Source of the DNA: Bostrychus sinensis
Taxonomy: Eukaryota; Chordata; Actinopteri; Gobiiformes; Eleotridae
DNA length: 64,000 bases
Direction: 5' to 3'
Assembly (NCBI GenBank): GCA_020698575.1
Contig: CM036247.1
Span: 9,569,756 to 9,633,755 of the forward strand
The translations under genes and the position numbers were made by a program. Positions 32,777-43,985 of this stretch are shown here, piece by piece. The notes beneath the pieces were generated by a model. It saw nothing but the letters and a program-made list of their open reading frames with translations. It did not search any database and had not been told where the DNA came from. Within the stretch, counting starts at the first letter, position 1; the number at the start of each line of letters is the position of its first letter.

Positions 32777-33804
32777 CAACAAAAGGTGGACTTCTGCTCA
32801 CAGGCCATCCAAAATGTTTCTGTGATGGACACGTTTCTGGCCATAATTAGCCGAAATAACATTTTCATTTGCCCAGTTATAAAGCCAAGATAATGTTGGT
32901 TTTACAAGGAAGTTATCCATGGACACAACCTAAAGACAAACAGAGGCAGTGAAAAATACACCAGATATTTGTATATACATTTTGTGATGTCCAAGTTCAC
33001 ATAAACATCCATTTGCTTTTTTTAAAAGCAGGTTTTACATTTTTAACAGAGTGTTAGATAATGTCATTAAGCCCAGATTTGTTAAATGCTGTGTCTATGT
33101 TTAAATTTTTATTTTTTTGGTACTAGTTAATATATAACAACACATCCAGTGTAGCTTTTAGCCTTTTACCTACTTAAGCCTAATTGCTCAACTAAAGATC
33201 AAGCCACTTGCCATTGTTCTCTACCCACTCAGCACAACCCAACAGCACACACATTAACCCTTGTGCCCCACTGAGGACAAAAGTCTCCTTTTCAAATTAG
33301 ATTTTTTTTTTGTGGATAAGTTTAAGTTTAAGTGGCTCAGTTGTGTATTTTATCACTCACGTTGATAAACACAAATTTTTACAGTCTCTAACAAATTTGT
33401 TATGTTACTCCTGTTAAGTGATAAAGATGTCCTCGTTACAAAACATTTCATTCTAGTTTTTTTTTTTTTTTTTTTTTTTTTTGCTTTTTATCAACTTCTG
33501 CAACTTCTGCCCTGACTGTTAATAAGCAAAAAAAGTACAAAAAATGTTAATATATATTATTTTAATGTTTTGTGACAGGGACACTTTTGTCACTTATCAG
33601 TGGTTGTGGTTTAGTCCTTGTATGGTCCTTATTAGTCCTGGTACTCTGAAAGCTAAATAAGGTGATACTTGGAGAAAAAAAGTTTGAGAACCACTGGCGT
33701 ACACCAAACATAGTATGTTCAGTTCAAATGGCATTAAAGTGGACAAGATAAAAGACAAACTACACACTACGCTATAGTTTTTTGTTTCAAGGGAAAAAAT
33801 TAAT
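32777..33804. other. No gene; poly-T and hAT remnant
   Basis: A 26-nt T run lies at 33457-33482. AGTTTGAGAACCACTGG at about 33681-33697 is a hAT-type right end without a partner. The rest is AT-rich and unrecognised. Confidence 0.45.
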
Positions 33805-33812
33805 ATTGAGAC

Positions 33813-34219
33813 TAGGGCTGCAACCAATGATTATTTTGAAAATTGATTAACCTGTCGATTTTTTTGATTAATAATTGGACAGTGAAGACTGAGTGAATGT
33901 GTGATTTTCATTTATTTATTTATTTATTTTTTTTCAAAATTTTATCCAAATGAAGCTGCAAGAGTGCTACTTGAGGATTTTGGATAGAGATATATACAGA
34001 CAGACATTTTTTAAATCAAAAACACAAAATGTACATTCTCTTTTTGTTTCGTTGAATTTACTGCCCAGTCTTGATATTAAAACCTCCTCATGCAGCACAT
34101 TGTATATTTTTCAAAATCTTTATTTACTCCAGTTAGCAATTAATCCATTACTAAATTAGTTGATGATTATTTTAATACTCGATTATAATCCATTAATTCG
34201 ATTAGTTGTTGCAGCTCTA
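33813..34219. mobile_element. hAT-type MITE (TAGGGCTGCAAC family)
   Basis: TAGGGCTGCAACCAATGATT at the left and TTAGTTGTTGCAGCTCTA at the right. Flanks ATTGAGAC (33805-33812) and ATTGAGAT (34220-34227) match at 7 of 8. ATTAATCGATT-like palindromic words near both ends are typical of the family. Non-coding. Confidence 0.9.
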
Positions 34220-34227
34220 ATTGAGAT

Positions 34228-34954
34228 TGTTAGTCAAAAATGGTAATTTTCCAACGGCGTGTGCTGCAGGTGTTCACTTGGGGGCGATCAGCCTACAACA
34301 TGCCATATTCCTGACTTGACATCTTGTCCATCAATAATATACAGTCTATGGCCCCAATGGTCAGTGGGGGTCCCTTGTTTATGAGCTCACGTGCACTAAT
34401 AGCATCCTATTTTACATTTTGAGAGCTCTAATCGCATCTTTAATTAACCTTCCACTAATCGTCCCCAGGGGAGACCTAATGGATTAAATATCGCTGAGGT
34501 ATTAAAATGCTAATGCGAGCCCGGTCTCGTCGAAGCTCACCGGCGATGATAGCGTCGGATATGATGTGGCATCCATCACGCTGAAGGCTGTAGAGCTTCC
34601 TCCATATGCTCCTGGTTCAGTGTTGTTGGTTTAAATGGGCCCTGACTGCGAACTGAAAAACCCCCAAAGAGGAAATAGGTGATTGTGGGAAATGAGACAT
34701 AAGAAGGGTAATGGGATATAACTGAATCAGCCTGACGTTCGCTCACTGGTTTAGCAGGTTAGTCTGACAGGGGAGGAGATGGAGCATTAGACTTGCAGAT
34801 TTTTATGGATGGAGAAGGAAATTGTGAACACTTCCTTGGCCTTTCCGAGGTGTGCTGTTTATTGCAAATATGTAACAAGTAGTGTAATCCAAGAGAATGA
34901 AAGGAAAGTCTCTTTTGGCTGCTGAGTAGCCACAGCAAATTATTCACCTCGGTT
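34228..34954. other. Unique DNA, candidate conserved block at 34400-34600
   Basis: 34400-34600 contains AATCGCATCTTTAATTAACC and TTAAAATGCTAATGCGAGCC, then GC-rich text, and is repeat-free. Homeodomain-like TAAT words are frequent. There is no exon signature. Confidence 0.35.
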
Positions 34955-35033
34955 TTTACGTCAGATGGCCTTTCTGACATAACCTTCTCCATTTGTCCAG
35001 GCTTGGGACTTGGCACATTTTGTGGCTGGAGAA
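34955..35033 (-). repeat. SINE-like repeat family V fragment
   Basis: TCAGATGGCCTTTCTGACAT then CCATTTGTCCAGGCTTGGGA is the reverse-oriented body of family V. It is cut at 35033 by the hAT insertion that follows. Confidence 0.7.
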
Positions 35034-35782
35034 TAGGGCTGGGTACCATTAAACAATACCTTAGTGGTAAAGAAAGAAAAGTGAAAAGTGACAATACTGC
35101 TGGGATCAAAAATATTTTTATTCCAAACCAAGTTTCAAATAATACTAATGGGACCTTTAATGTTCCTTTGCATGTAAGAATCAAATAACACATTTTTAAC
35201 GGACGGCTAAGAATTTTGCTCCAAAAATTGTTTTTTGATTCTAGAAAACACATTTTTGATTTGCTTTTGATTTTTTGATTCTAGAAGATAAATTTGCATA
35301 GCACCATATGAATGAATGAATGAATAAATGAATGAATTTATTGAACATAAATACAATATACATTAATGAAAAATCCCCCAAAATTAAAGTTATTAGTTTA
35401 AGATATACAGATAACAGATATACATTTCATATTTTTAAAGAGAAAAAAAGTATTTAATGTTCAAAAGGAGCAGAATGAAGCTAAGCTTATTTATTTCTAC
35501 CCCTTTTATATAATTTTTATGTTATCCATGATCACAATCAGCAGTATGTCCAAACAAAACTACTACTACTACTAAAACTGCCTACATAGAGTTAGAGTGT
35601 TTTCAAACAAACCACACTGTAATGATACAAATAATAAGTCTTAACACCTCTCTTCACTCAGGTATTTCTCTAATAATGATTTTTATAAGTATCAGAACAA
35701 GTATGGTTCAGGTACCAGTATTGAAAACCAGGCATCATTTAAGAACTGGTATGGAAAAATCTGAACAGTATTCAGCCTTATA
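35034..35782. mobile_element. hAT-type MITE (TAGGGCTGGGTACC family), exact TSD
   Basis: Starts TAGGGCTGGGTACCATTAAA and ends CAGTATTCAGCCTTATA. The exact 8-bp duplication CTGGAGAA lies at 35026-35033 and 35783-35790. Shares CTAAGAATTTTGCTCCAAAA with 3456-4412. It carries a further insertion at about 35306-35520. Non-coding. Confidence 0.87.
35306..35520 (-). mobile_element. Retroposon tail fragment inside hAT element
   Basis: (TGAA)n at 35306-35340, AATTTATTGAACATAAATAC, and AGCTTATTTATTTCTACCCC match the reversed 3' part of a common fish non-LTR repeat. It is absent from the sister hAT copies at 3456-4412 and 39136-39436, so it was probably inserted later. Confidence 0.5.
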
Positions 35783-35790
35783 CTGGAGAA

Positions 35791-36112
35791 TTACTTTTGT
35801 GCTTGTCTTTCAGTTTGATTCCCAGAGAGCAGCACAAATGGTGCAACTAGCATACAAGCAGAGAAATAATCGCACCCCATTTTGAGTACTAGGCCTCAGT
35901 AAAAGAGAACTTCTGATATGACACAAAACCCATATTATTTAATTTATACTTCTCTCTCGTAGCACACAAAGTGACATGACACGTTTTTATTTCAGGAAGA
36001 CAGCAACGTCACAGATACTTTTCACATGCCTCTTGCGTTTAGATGTGTAAGCGAGGTGTTAGAAAGGTGTCGGTGTTAGAAGTAAACTGTAGCCAACATT
36101 TCTTTCACTCTC
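35791..36112. other. No gene recognised
   Basis: CTTGTCTTTCAG at 35798-35809 looks like an acceptor, but the following 27 nt to GTGCAA have a poor donor. I reject it as an exon. Nothing else supported. Confidence 0.4.
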
Positions 36113-36855
36113 GTGCATCACCTGTCGCTGGTTCACCACTGTTTCTTCCTTAGACCATTTTTAATAGATACTAACCACTGCAGACCGGGAACACCACACA
36201 TGAGCTGCAGTTTTGGAGATGCTCTGGCACAGTTGTCTGTAGCAGTGTTTCCCAACCAGGGGTACGGGGACCCCTGAGGGTACTATTCATCACAAATTAT
36301 TTCTATCATCATAAATTATGTGATAGAAAAACGTTTGTGATCTTTTTATATTGAACTATTGATGCTATAAAACACAGGTAAGCTCAAAAGTCTCAATAAC
36401 TGGTGAGAATGCTTTTTTGTAGGCTTAATAGCTTGTTTTAAATGGGAGTTATTTTAGTTTTATTTTTTTATTTTATTTTTGCTGTAATTTTTGTGTGTGT
36501 TTAGGATTATTATTAGGTTATTTCTTTTTTCTTTTTTAAGTTTAAATCTATTAAACAAAGTATATTTAGTAATAGTTTTTTTTGTAATGTCTGTGTGTGT
36601 CTGTGACCACTTTTTGAAAAATTATCAACACATATGAGTGAGTGGGTACTCATGATATGATAAAAAGCCCAGGGGGTACTACCCAAGACAAAAAAAGTTG
36701 GGAACCACTGCTTTAGCCATCACAATTTGGCCAAATTTCGACTTTTTCCTGCTTCTAACACATCAACTTTGAGGAAAAAATGTTCACATGCCACCTAATA
36801 TATCCCACCCACAACAGGTGCCATCAGTGGTCATAATATTAAGCCTGATTGTTTG
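36113..36855 (-). pseudogene. Tc1-like remnant, minus strand, split by a hAT element
   Basis: 36113-36242 and 36711-36855 read, on the minus strand, as the 5' part of the same Tc1-like family as 23953-24268. Shared blocks include ATGCTCTGGCACAG with GAGCTGCAGTTTTGGAG, CATCACAATTTGGCC, and the terminal CAGTGGTCATAATATTAAGC then CTGATTG. The catalytic region is missing. A separate hAT-type element (36243-36710) interrupts it. Confidence 0.8.
36243..36710. mobile_element. hAT-type MITE (CAGTGTTTCCC family)
   Basis: CAGTGTTTCCCAACCAGGGG at the left and AGTTGGGAACCACTG at the right form inverted termini (14 of 15). It is flanked by CTGTAG and CTTTAG, a partial duplication. It sits inside the Tc1-like remnant and is therefore younger. 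Non-coding. Confidence 0.82.
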
Positions 36856-37795
36856 TAGGTTTAGGCTATTTCCTCCCATAGAAACCAACAGCTTCAGTAT
36901 ATTTCCACATCGCTACATCAGGCACGTAGACTTGAACGTCGCCTTAAATGCCAAGGTAAATATTGCCTGTGATAAATGGCCTGTGTGTGGGCGAAAGGAG
37001 CAGAAATAAAATTATGTGCTTTGACCTTTAAAGGGAAAATAAATACCAATAGCTGCTGTTAAATTGAATATTCTCTGTCTCTGCCTAAATGTAGATGTTT
37101 TTCATGCTGCAGCGAGTACAAACTGGGTTTAGGGTCAGGGCAGCAGCGCGTTGGAGGAGTTTCTGTATCTGCGATGTTTGTGGACAGTGGACGTCCTCAG
37201 AGGGAGACTGACATTTTAGAGGCAGAAAAAAGGAAGAACAAGGACATTTTAAATGTGTTGACCAAATGTATGTTTTTTTACATTGATATTTAGCACTGTT
37301 TTGTTCATAAACCAATATATTGACATAGCACAACAGTACAACACGAACAGTATTTACGTATATGGGCTTCACTAATTCTCGCACTTGTTCATTTATCTTC
37401 AAGTCAAAAGCCAAAGTAAGACAGAGCAGTAGGTTTGTATTTTTTCGAAACATTCAAAAAGGGCTTTCCATTACAACCTTATGAAGATTACAAGAAAATA
37501 GGCATAGTCATAGTTAGGATTCAGAAGCAGTAAAGCAAATTATGGCAGCTGTTGATGATTATAATTTCATAATAAAGCAGCCAATTAGTTGTCATATTCA
37601 TGTGCTAATGAGATGTATGAAAAATAAATTAAAATAAGGGTCGTTACAGTACCACTGGACAATATTTGTGCTGTAAGTTATAAAAATAAAAATAAGTAAA
37701 TATAAAAATAAACCAGGATTTTATTTCTGCTCTTCTAGATCAGAGAGAAGCAAGTGCAATAGTATTGGTAGTTTGGTAAAATGTATGGCACTGAT
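36856..37795. other. No gene recognised
   Basis: A 122-codon chance frame on the minus strand (37085-37453) shows no known motif. AT-rich elsewhere. Confidence 0.4.
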
Positions 37796-38195
37796 TAGGG
37801 CTGGGTGATATTCCACTGTGTACCAAATACTCTTTTTTACTCGTACAATATGAATTTTCCATATACTGTAATACAAAGGAATAAAGGGAAAATTGTTGGC
37901 ACCTGCACAAATGGGGACATTTTTTTTTACAGCTCTTGAGAATGACCTCTTTAAATATTTGAATGTATTTATTTATTTTTTGACCAAATATTTTTTCCAT
38001 CATATTTGGATTGTTTGTTTGCTAAGACAACATAAACCCAGAATCAGAATCAGACTTTGTTGTCATTATATATAACATAATGAAACTGCATGTTTTCTCA
38101 GCGCATTCAAATCTGATTAAATGTGTTACTAAACAAACCATCTTAAATATGAAAAATACTGTGGCATACATTTTGGGTCATAATACCCAGCCTTA
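37796..38195. mobile_element. hAT-type MITE (TAGGGCTGGGTGATAT family)
   Basis: TAGGGCTGGGTGATATTCC at the left, GTCATAATACCCAGCCTTA at the right. Flanks GCACTGAT and GCACCAGAT agree with one extra base. A short AATCAGAATCAGAC tail fragment of a retroposon sits inside at about 38040-38110. Confidence 0.75.
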
Positions 38196-38884
38196 GCACC
38201 AGATGTTTCACTTTACCATAATCTATAATTTGTACTACCTGTGTTTTAGGGACATATGCATGCATTGACACCTGAAAAAAAAAAAAAAAAGGGTTCAGAC
38301 CTTAGTCCAAACTTGCTATGATCCACTTTCCTTTCCTAATTAAGTACAAAATGCCTGCACAATCCAAGTCCTAAAGCAGTGCAGTGATGCCAGGATGAAG
38401 ACACCAGTAGACGAGGTGTTGAAGTCTTTGAAGGCGGCAGGTAGCTGAGCACTCACATCTCTGTCGCTCTCTGGTGATTAAATGGTTTGCGGCAGCTGGT
38501 GCCTATATTAAAGCATCTAATCAGGCCTGAAAGATGGCTGCGGCACGCTCTGTCTCCTCATTCAGGCTTCATTTAAATCAAAGCAACAAGCATAAACACG
38601 AGCCGATCTGTGTTGGTAAGCCCCGGACGACCGCACGGCAAAGAAATGTGCCAAAGTTGCGACTGAAAAATGTCAAAGTTATGAATATTTAATACAGCGC
38701 TGCAACACATGCTGACATAAATGTGTGAATGCTGAATACATAGACGGCTAATTAAGAAGCAGGCTGAATTAGACGTGATGTATGTGTTGTAGGAATCGTA
38801 CAGGCACAGCACCGCAGGGTAGCAAGGTGTAGCAACATTTTTAGTTTAATAAATCATTACAGCTAGCATTATAGCTCATGTTAG
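38196..38884. other. Unique DNA, GC-richer at 38370-38640
   Basis: An A run at 38276-38290. 38370-38640 is repeat-free and GC-richer; no exon borders found. Confidence 0.35.
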
Positions 38885-39060
38885 ATGGCTATTTTGGACA
38901 TGTACAGAGGAGGCAAGGTGAATATATGAGTTAAAAGATGCTGAGGTTAGAGCTGCCAGACAGGAGGCCTAGAGGAAGACCAAATGAATGCAGTTAAAGA
39001 AGAACATTAAGTTAGTTAATGAGAGAAGAGGATGCAGAGGATATGGTTAAATGGAGCCAC
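38885..39060 (+). pseudogene. RTE-like LINE ORF C-terminal fragment
   Basis: TATTTTGGACATGTACAGAG, AGAGCTGCCAGACAGGAGGC, CTAGAGGAAGACCAAATGAA and AATGAGAGAAGAGGATGCAG give broken frames. They resemble the C-terminus (FGHV.RR, LPGRRRGRP, NAVKE, EEDAED) of RTE-type LINE ORFs, in parallel to the minus-strand fragment at 28200-28440. Several indels and stops; a dead 5'-truncated copy. Confidence 0.72.
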
Positions 39061-39135
39061 ATACCTAAGTTCCCCTGTGCCTGTGTTCCTCAGTTTCTAT
39101 GGAGTTGGGAACATAGGTATCGGCACAATTGGGAA
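39061..39135. repeat. Foldback repeat family C, left part
   Basis: CCTGTGTTCCTCAGTTTCTA then TGGGAACATAGGTATCGGCA: an inverted pair built on CCTATGTTCCCCAG. The repeat is interrupted by the hAT element at 39136 and resumes at 39437. Confidence 0.7.
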
Positions 39136-39436
39136 TAGGGCTGGGTACTGTTCAGATTTTTCAGATACTTCTACTTGATGATACCTGGTTTCCGATACCG
39201 GTACCTGAGGAATGCTTTTTCTGATAACTATGGCGTGCTTCAGGCTTATTTCTTCTTTTACAGTCATAAAACACTGTAATATTGAATAAAATACCTTAAC
39301 CTAACTTAACCTTAACAATAAATTCCCACAAGGATATTGAAACTCAGTATTGAATAAGAATTAGTTTTTCAATACCAGTAGTATTGTAACTTTTCTTTTG
39401 ATACCACAGAGGTATCGTTTAGCAGTACCAGCCTTA
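39136..39436. mobile_element. hAT-type MITE in foldback repeat
   Basis: TAGGGCTGGGTACTGTTCAG at the left, GTTTAGCAGTACCAGCCTTA at the right. Interior matches 4240-4400 in reverse (ATTCAATATT..., TTATGACTGT...). Flanks ATTGGGAA and TTTGTGTA agree at five of eight, consistent with an old duplication of the ATTTGTGAA seen in other family C copies. Confidence 0.72.
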
Positions 39437-39850
39437 TTTGTGTACCTATGTTCCCCAGTTTCTATGGACTGGGAGACACAAGGGGGAACATAGGTACTGG
39501 CACATTTGTGAAAGTACCTGTGTTCCCCATCCATAGAATCCAGGAATGAGAAGTACTGGAGAATGTACCAGAGGCTAACAAATTTGTTATTGACTTTTTT
39601 TGTTTCTTTTTGGCTGTTCTCTTCATCTGTTCAACAGGTTCAGCTCTATGTTCCATAGTACCTATCTTTTCCAGGGAAGATTAGGGTTAAGATTAGGATT
39701 AAGGTTAGATGTTACGGCTAAGGTTAGGGCTAGAGTTAGGGAACATCAGGACTTACAAGAATGCACAAGTACCTACATTCTCCAGTACTGTGCAGGTTCC
39801 TGTAGTCCCCAGTCCATAGAAACTGGGAACATAGGCATGCAACCACTGGT
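39437..39850. repeat. Foldback repeat family C, right part
   Basis: Several mirrored units: TACCTATGTTCCCCAGTTTC, GGGGGAACATAGGTACTGGC, and AGTCCATAGAAACTGGGAAC. Between them lies a TTAGGG-like run (AGGATTAAGGTTAGATG..., AAGGTTAGGGCTAGAGTTAG). Related sequence occurs at 40938-41125. Confidence 0.75.
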
Positions 39851-40568
39851 ACATCCATATTTTTAAACTGGCAAAATGCATTGTACTGTATTGCAACAAT
39901 ATTACTGGCATTTTTGAGTGAATCCTTGTAGAAAACATGAGCTGGTGCAAGAGCTTTCAAACTTAGCAGCACATGTTTACACTGGTTTACCTCACCATTA
40001 AAATAAATCCCAGTTTAATTTTCTTCTTACTGGCACCGGTCTGGAGTGGATCCCTGAGTGCTGCCCACTGCCCGTAATGGGGTGTCCACCTCTGCATTTA
40101 GATTGCTTAAATGAATGTCCCTGTGGGGCAAACAATTACCTGGTTCCACTTCCCAGCACTTCTCAATACTAAACACTCACCCAAAAAAAAAAAAAAAAAA
40201 AAAAAAAGCTTCTCAACACTTTCTAGTCCAAGTTCAAATGCAGTGTTCATGTATGCCCTTAGCTTAGCTTTTCAGATTTACTGTACTTTTTCTATTATAA
40301 ATGACACACATATATGAACCAATTAAAATAACTTCTTCACAGCTACATTAGACCCTCTTTGCTCAAGAAACACACAGAGCTTAGGACTTACCTTAGACTC
40401 CTATAGCACTGAGTTCAGTGTTGGACTGATGCAATCTGACAATAACCTCCATTTTGTGAATACATTGCAAATTTTTATCCATTTTTCTATTTTCTCTTTG
40501 TGCTGTTTCTCTCTGTAAGCAGATTTACCCAATGTTGGAATAACTAGCCTAAAGAAGTTGGTCTTCAA
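39851..40568. other. No gene; poly-A
   Basis: A 25-nt A run lies at 40183-40207, flanked by AGCACTTCTCAATACT and AGCTTCTCAACACT, which look like duplicated target sequence around a tail; no retroposon body is recognisable. Otherwise unrecognised. Confidence 0.45.
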
Positions 40569-41208
40569 CAGGGCTTGACATTACCACATGATGTAGATTT
40601 GCATTTTGGCTGGTAACACAAACACTTCCACAAGCCACTTTGGCAGGTTGAGTTTTATGCATACCTATATCATAACCATAACCATTTAGTACATTATATA
40701 ATAAGTCATCATAATTACATAAAGAAAAATATTAAATTAAACAAAACTTGCTTTAAATGATCTGAAACTACATGCAAAGAGATACAATTTTTTCTGCATA
40801 AAGATAAACCTGTTGCTTAATAGTTGACAAATCTCTGTTTAAAACAAAATTTTACATTTCTTTAAGCTTATTGTATACTATAATAAAATATACACAATAT
40901 AACTAATTAATTAAATTGTGGCTAGTAAAAACATGGCTGTCAACCTGTGTTCCCCAGTTTGTTTCTTTCGACCAGGGAACATAGGTACCAGCACATTTGT
41001 GAAAGTACCTATGTTCCAGTGAAGTTAAGTACTGTAGAACGTAGGTTTCCTAATCCTAGTCCTAACCTTAACCCTAACTTTAATATTCCCCAGGGAACAT
41101 AGATCCTGGTAAACATAGGGCTAACCCCTAAAAATACGAGTGGCTAGCAACTTTTAACAAAGACTAGAGACGGTGGCCAGTGAGCAAAAATGTAAATGTC
41201 AAGCCCTG
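40569..41208. mobile_element. hAT-type element (CAGGGCTTGACATT family)
   Basis: The termini CAGGGCTTGACATTACC and AAATGTCAAGCCCTG are perfectly inverted over 14 bases. Flanks GTCTTCAA (40561-40568) and GTCTTCAC (41209-41216) match at 7 of 8. A family C foldback block sits inside at 40938-41125. A shorter sister lies at 47250-47611. Non-coding. Confidence 0.88.
40938..41125. repeat. Foldback repeat family C inside hAT element
   Basis: CAACCTGTGTTCCCCAGTTT, GGGAACATAGGTACCAGCAC and CCCCAGGGAACATAGATCC, with CCTAACCTTAACCCTAACTT between, repeat the organisation of 39437-39850. The shorter sister hAT element at 47250-47611 lacks it, suggesting insertion. Confidence 0.7.
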
Positions 41209-41216
41209 GTCTTCAC

Positions 41217-42211
41217 AGTGTTGACAAGCTGTGAAGACCAACAGCTAATTGGATGTTTTCTTGAAGTTAACCAATTCCACGTCTATGCAACATGTGATTG
41301 GCCAAAATTTGCGGTCAAGGGCTGAAATTTCCCATCTCAATATGACAATAGACAAACACGGACACTTCTGTGACCCACTTCACCAATTTTTATATTACAT
41401 CTCTACACTTAACTTATTCTGATTATTTAAAATTCTCCCAAATCCATTGAAATCAACTTGGCTCACATCATACGTTGGCACAATAAGCCCACAGACTGGT
41501 GAGGCGTCCATATGACAATCTTCTCCCCTTTTTTCCCGCCGTGTGAAGCTCGTGAAAAAGCCTCTTTGTTGACAGCCTCCCTTGCTGAATCTTGGGCTGG
41601 CAACAAAGGCTGTCTTTCATCCTCCGTGGCAGTGCCGCTATCTACAGGAGGCTGCAACCTTCCTTATCTCGCTCCCGATAAAACACTTTGTCATTCAACA
41701 GTTTACCACAACTAAAGCCGGAGGATCCAGCCGGCTTTACTCTCTACTGCTCAAAATGCACTGCTACACTTTCAGGGGCCAGCTCACAAGTGGATATTTC
41801 CAATCGATGGGATTTTTTAAAAGTTGACCTCCTCTTTAGCTCTTTAGCCTCGAACCTTCTTCAGTCATTGGAATAAAAAGATAGTAAAATCAGTAGGAAG
41901 GGATGCATGGTGGCAACCCCATGCAATGAAAGGGTCTAGCCAATCCACCGAAAAGGAGCAAGCGGGAGAAGATGAATGAAAGAAAATCAGTAATATAATT
42001 CATACTAAGGAGTAAACCGGGATTTATAATGCAGTTGGTTGGTTTCCAGTGAGTCTGCGAGACATGGAAAATGGATTTGGAAGAAAAGTGAAACACTGCA
42101 TCCTGTCAGCAAGCTTCAAACACAACACATGCTCACATTCAAGGTGTCAGCTTCCATTACATGATAATAATGATGGATTGGATTTATTTTGCACATTACA
42201 GGCTTCTCAAG
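41217..42211. other. Unique DNA, no gene recognised
   Basis: 41455-41715 is GC-richer with overlapping short frames on both strands. No exon borders or repeat family. Confidence 0.4.
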
Positions 42212-42784
42212 TGGAGGTCGCCTGTTATATCTGGCCGTTTTTCCATTTTTTGGACAATTGTCCATCGGCCAATTCTTGCACTTTTATGCCGATTTTTAGA
42301 ATATGTATGGGCATTGAAGCACCCCAGCTTCCCCAGCTCCTGTATCTTTTAGCAGTTTGGGCTCTTACACTGCAGTTCATAGGAGACATCCAAAATCTCT
42401 TTATCTTGGCCTCCAAAGCTCAAAATGTCAATAAAAAGATTTTGCTAATTTGTCTGGCATAGAACCTCAAAGAAGAAAAATTCAAAATGCATTTTGTAGC
42501 TCTTCCCAAGCTCTACGTGCACAGAAAGTTTGATTGATATTGCCTTAATGGTTTTCTCAAAAAACTCATCTTATCTGTTCTCACTGTTCAATTCTAACAC
42601 ATTTGTTTGCTTTTTATTAAGCATTACTGAAACAAATGGGTATAATTTTTTTCACAAAATTAAGAAAATCTGCCCTTACATATCAGTCCAAAAAATCTGC
42701 AGTGTTTAATGGCCACTGGCTGCTCTGAATTAAAGTTTTTTTATCAGCATCGACCATAGAAAAACCCATATAGGTCGGCCTCTA
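42212..42784. mobile_element. hAT-type MITE (TAGAGGTCGACC-like family)
   Basis: TGGAGGTCGCCTGTTATATC at the left; CCCATATAGGTCGGCCTCTA at the right. Flanks TTCTCAAG (42204-42211) and TTCTCCAA (42785-42792) match at 6 of 8. The interior has GGCCGTTTTTCC and CGGCCAATTC words. The chance open frame across the left part is not a gene. Confidence 0.75.
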
Positions 42785-42792
42785 TTCTCCAA

Positions 42793-43827
42793 AATTCTTG
42801 TAAAGTGCTTTACATTAAAATAAAAGAGTGCACTGCCATTAGTTTTTGGCCTACATGGCTTTTCTGCATAGCAAAGGAAAGCAAAATGTTGATTAATATT
42901 GACAATGCATTAATAAAATTATGAGCCTGGAATCCTTGTTAGACTGCAGTGGTCTAACACTGTACTCAGAGCTAGAAGTTTAAGGTAAGCTATGCACTTA
43001 CACAAGTTGGTTATAACATTTTAAAGCAGATTGCTCTTTAATGGGAGTGAGTGAGAGAGATGTTGGCTCCTGCAAGTTTAATAAAAGCTTTGACTCCAAC
43101 CCCATAACATTACACCATATTGTAATATTCTCATTTTTGGGCAGCAATCACTTGTAACATGAGAAACCGCCATGTATGATGCAGCTGAATGGCTATAATG
43201 AAATGTATTGTTAAGTGAGACTTTGGAGCTTAGAGTCTGGCAGGAAGTGATTCACAGCACAAAGGACTTCCTCCAGACCCCGGCCCTAGAGCTGCTGGTG
43301 GTAATAAGAGAAGATAGTTGGTTGGAGGAGGGTTGTATCAGCTGCTGAAATGAAAATGTCTATCTACAGCAAAAATATATATATAAAGCCGTAGGTAAGT
43401 ATAAGGTAACCTACCTAACCTAAGGTATATCTAACCTCTTGGTGTGAAATTAAATGGTGGTTGGTTCATTTATTCATTCATGTAAAGGTTTGTTTTCTCA
43501 GACTGGCGCTTGTCGAAGCTGCTCAGGGCCTGATGATTAATTATAGCAGATCACAAACTGTAGATAGACACAGCATTGTGGCTCTCAGTACTGCAGCAGC
43601 ACTTCATCTGCCTACACCCTATTCTCCCGCCTAACACTGGCGAATGAGGTGAGACCAAGTTGTCACAATGACATTTTAATTGCATGCAATAAAGATCGCC
43701 TTTTGTATTCTGTGAACATTTCAGAACTGTCTCATGTAGCTGTATATTTAGCAGATATTACTTTAGCTTATATGACAAATCCTTTATTGTGGCTGTACTA
43801 AGATATTGGTTGACTGTTTGTTAGTGA
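42793..43827. other. No gene recognised
   Basis: An (AT)n stretch lies near 43375-43384, and an AAGGTAACCTACCTAACC palindrome-like run at 43400-43430. Otherwise unrecognised. Confidence 0.4.
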
Positions 43828-43985
43828 AGTGGTTAGTGCCCAAGCCTGCGATGCAAGAGTGCAGTGCAGTGTGCACTTCCATGACATAGAACCAAACACT
43901 TCAGCCACACTTCATGCCAGTCCCAAGCCTAGGTAAATGGAGAGGTTTGTGTCAGGAAGGGCATCTGCGGTATAAAACTCTTTGC
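43828..43985 (+). repeat. SINE-like repeat family V
   Basis: GTGGTTAGTGCCCAAGCC (tRNA-A-box-like head) through AGTCCCAAGCCTAGGTAAAT to GTCAGGAAGGGCATCTGCGG and AACTCTTTGCCACATTACTC. It is the longest forward copy of this family here. Confidence 0.72.

Noticed and set aside
34759..35253. 164-codon minus-strand frame
   Set aside because: It crosses the boundary of a SINE-like repeat and a hAT MITE with a clear target duplication, so it cannot be an old coding exon.
35798..35836. 27-nt microexon after CTTGTCTTTCAG
   Set aside because: Donor GTGCAA is poor and the sequence just follows a hAT target duplication; nothing ties it to a gene.
39690..39745. Interstitial telomere (TTAGGG)n
   Set aside because: Only imperfect TTAGGG-like words inside a foldback repeat; no regular hexamer array.
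40183..40207. Processed pseudogene tail
   Set aside because: The A run has similar text on both sides, but no gene-like or retroposon body is recognisable upstream.
42049..42462. 137-codon plus-strand frame
   Set aside because: Runs from unique DNA into a hAT MITE; no protein resemblance.
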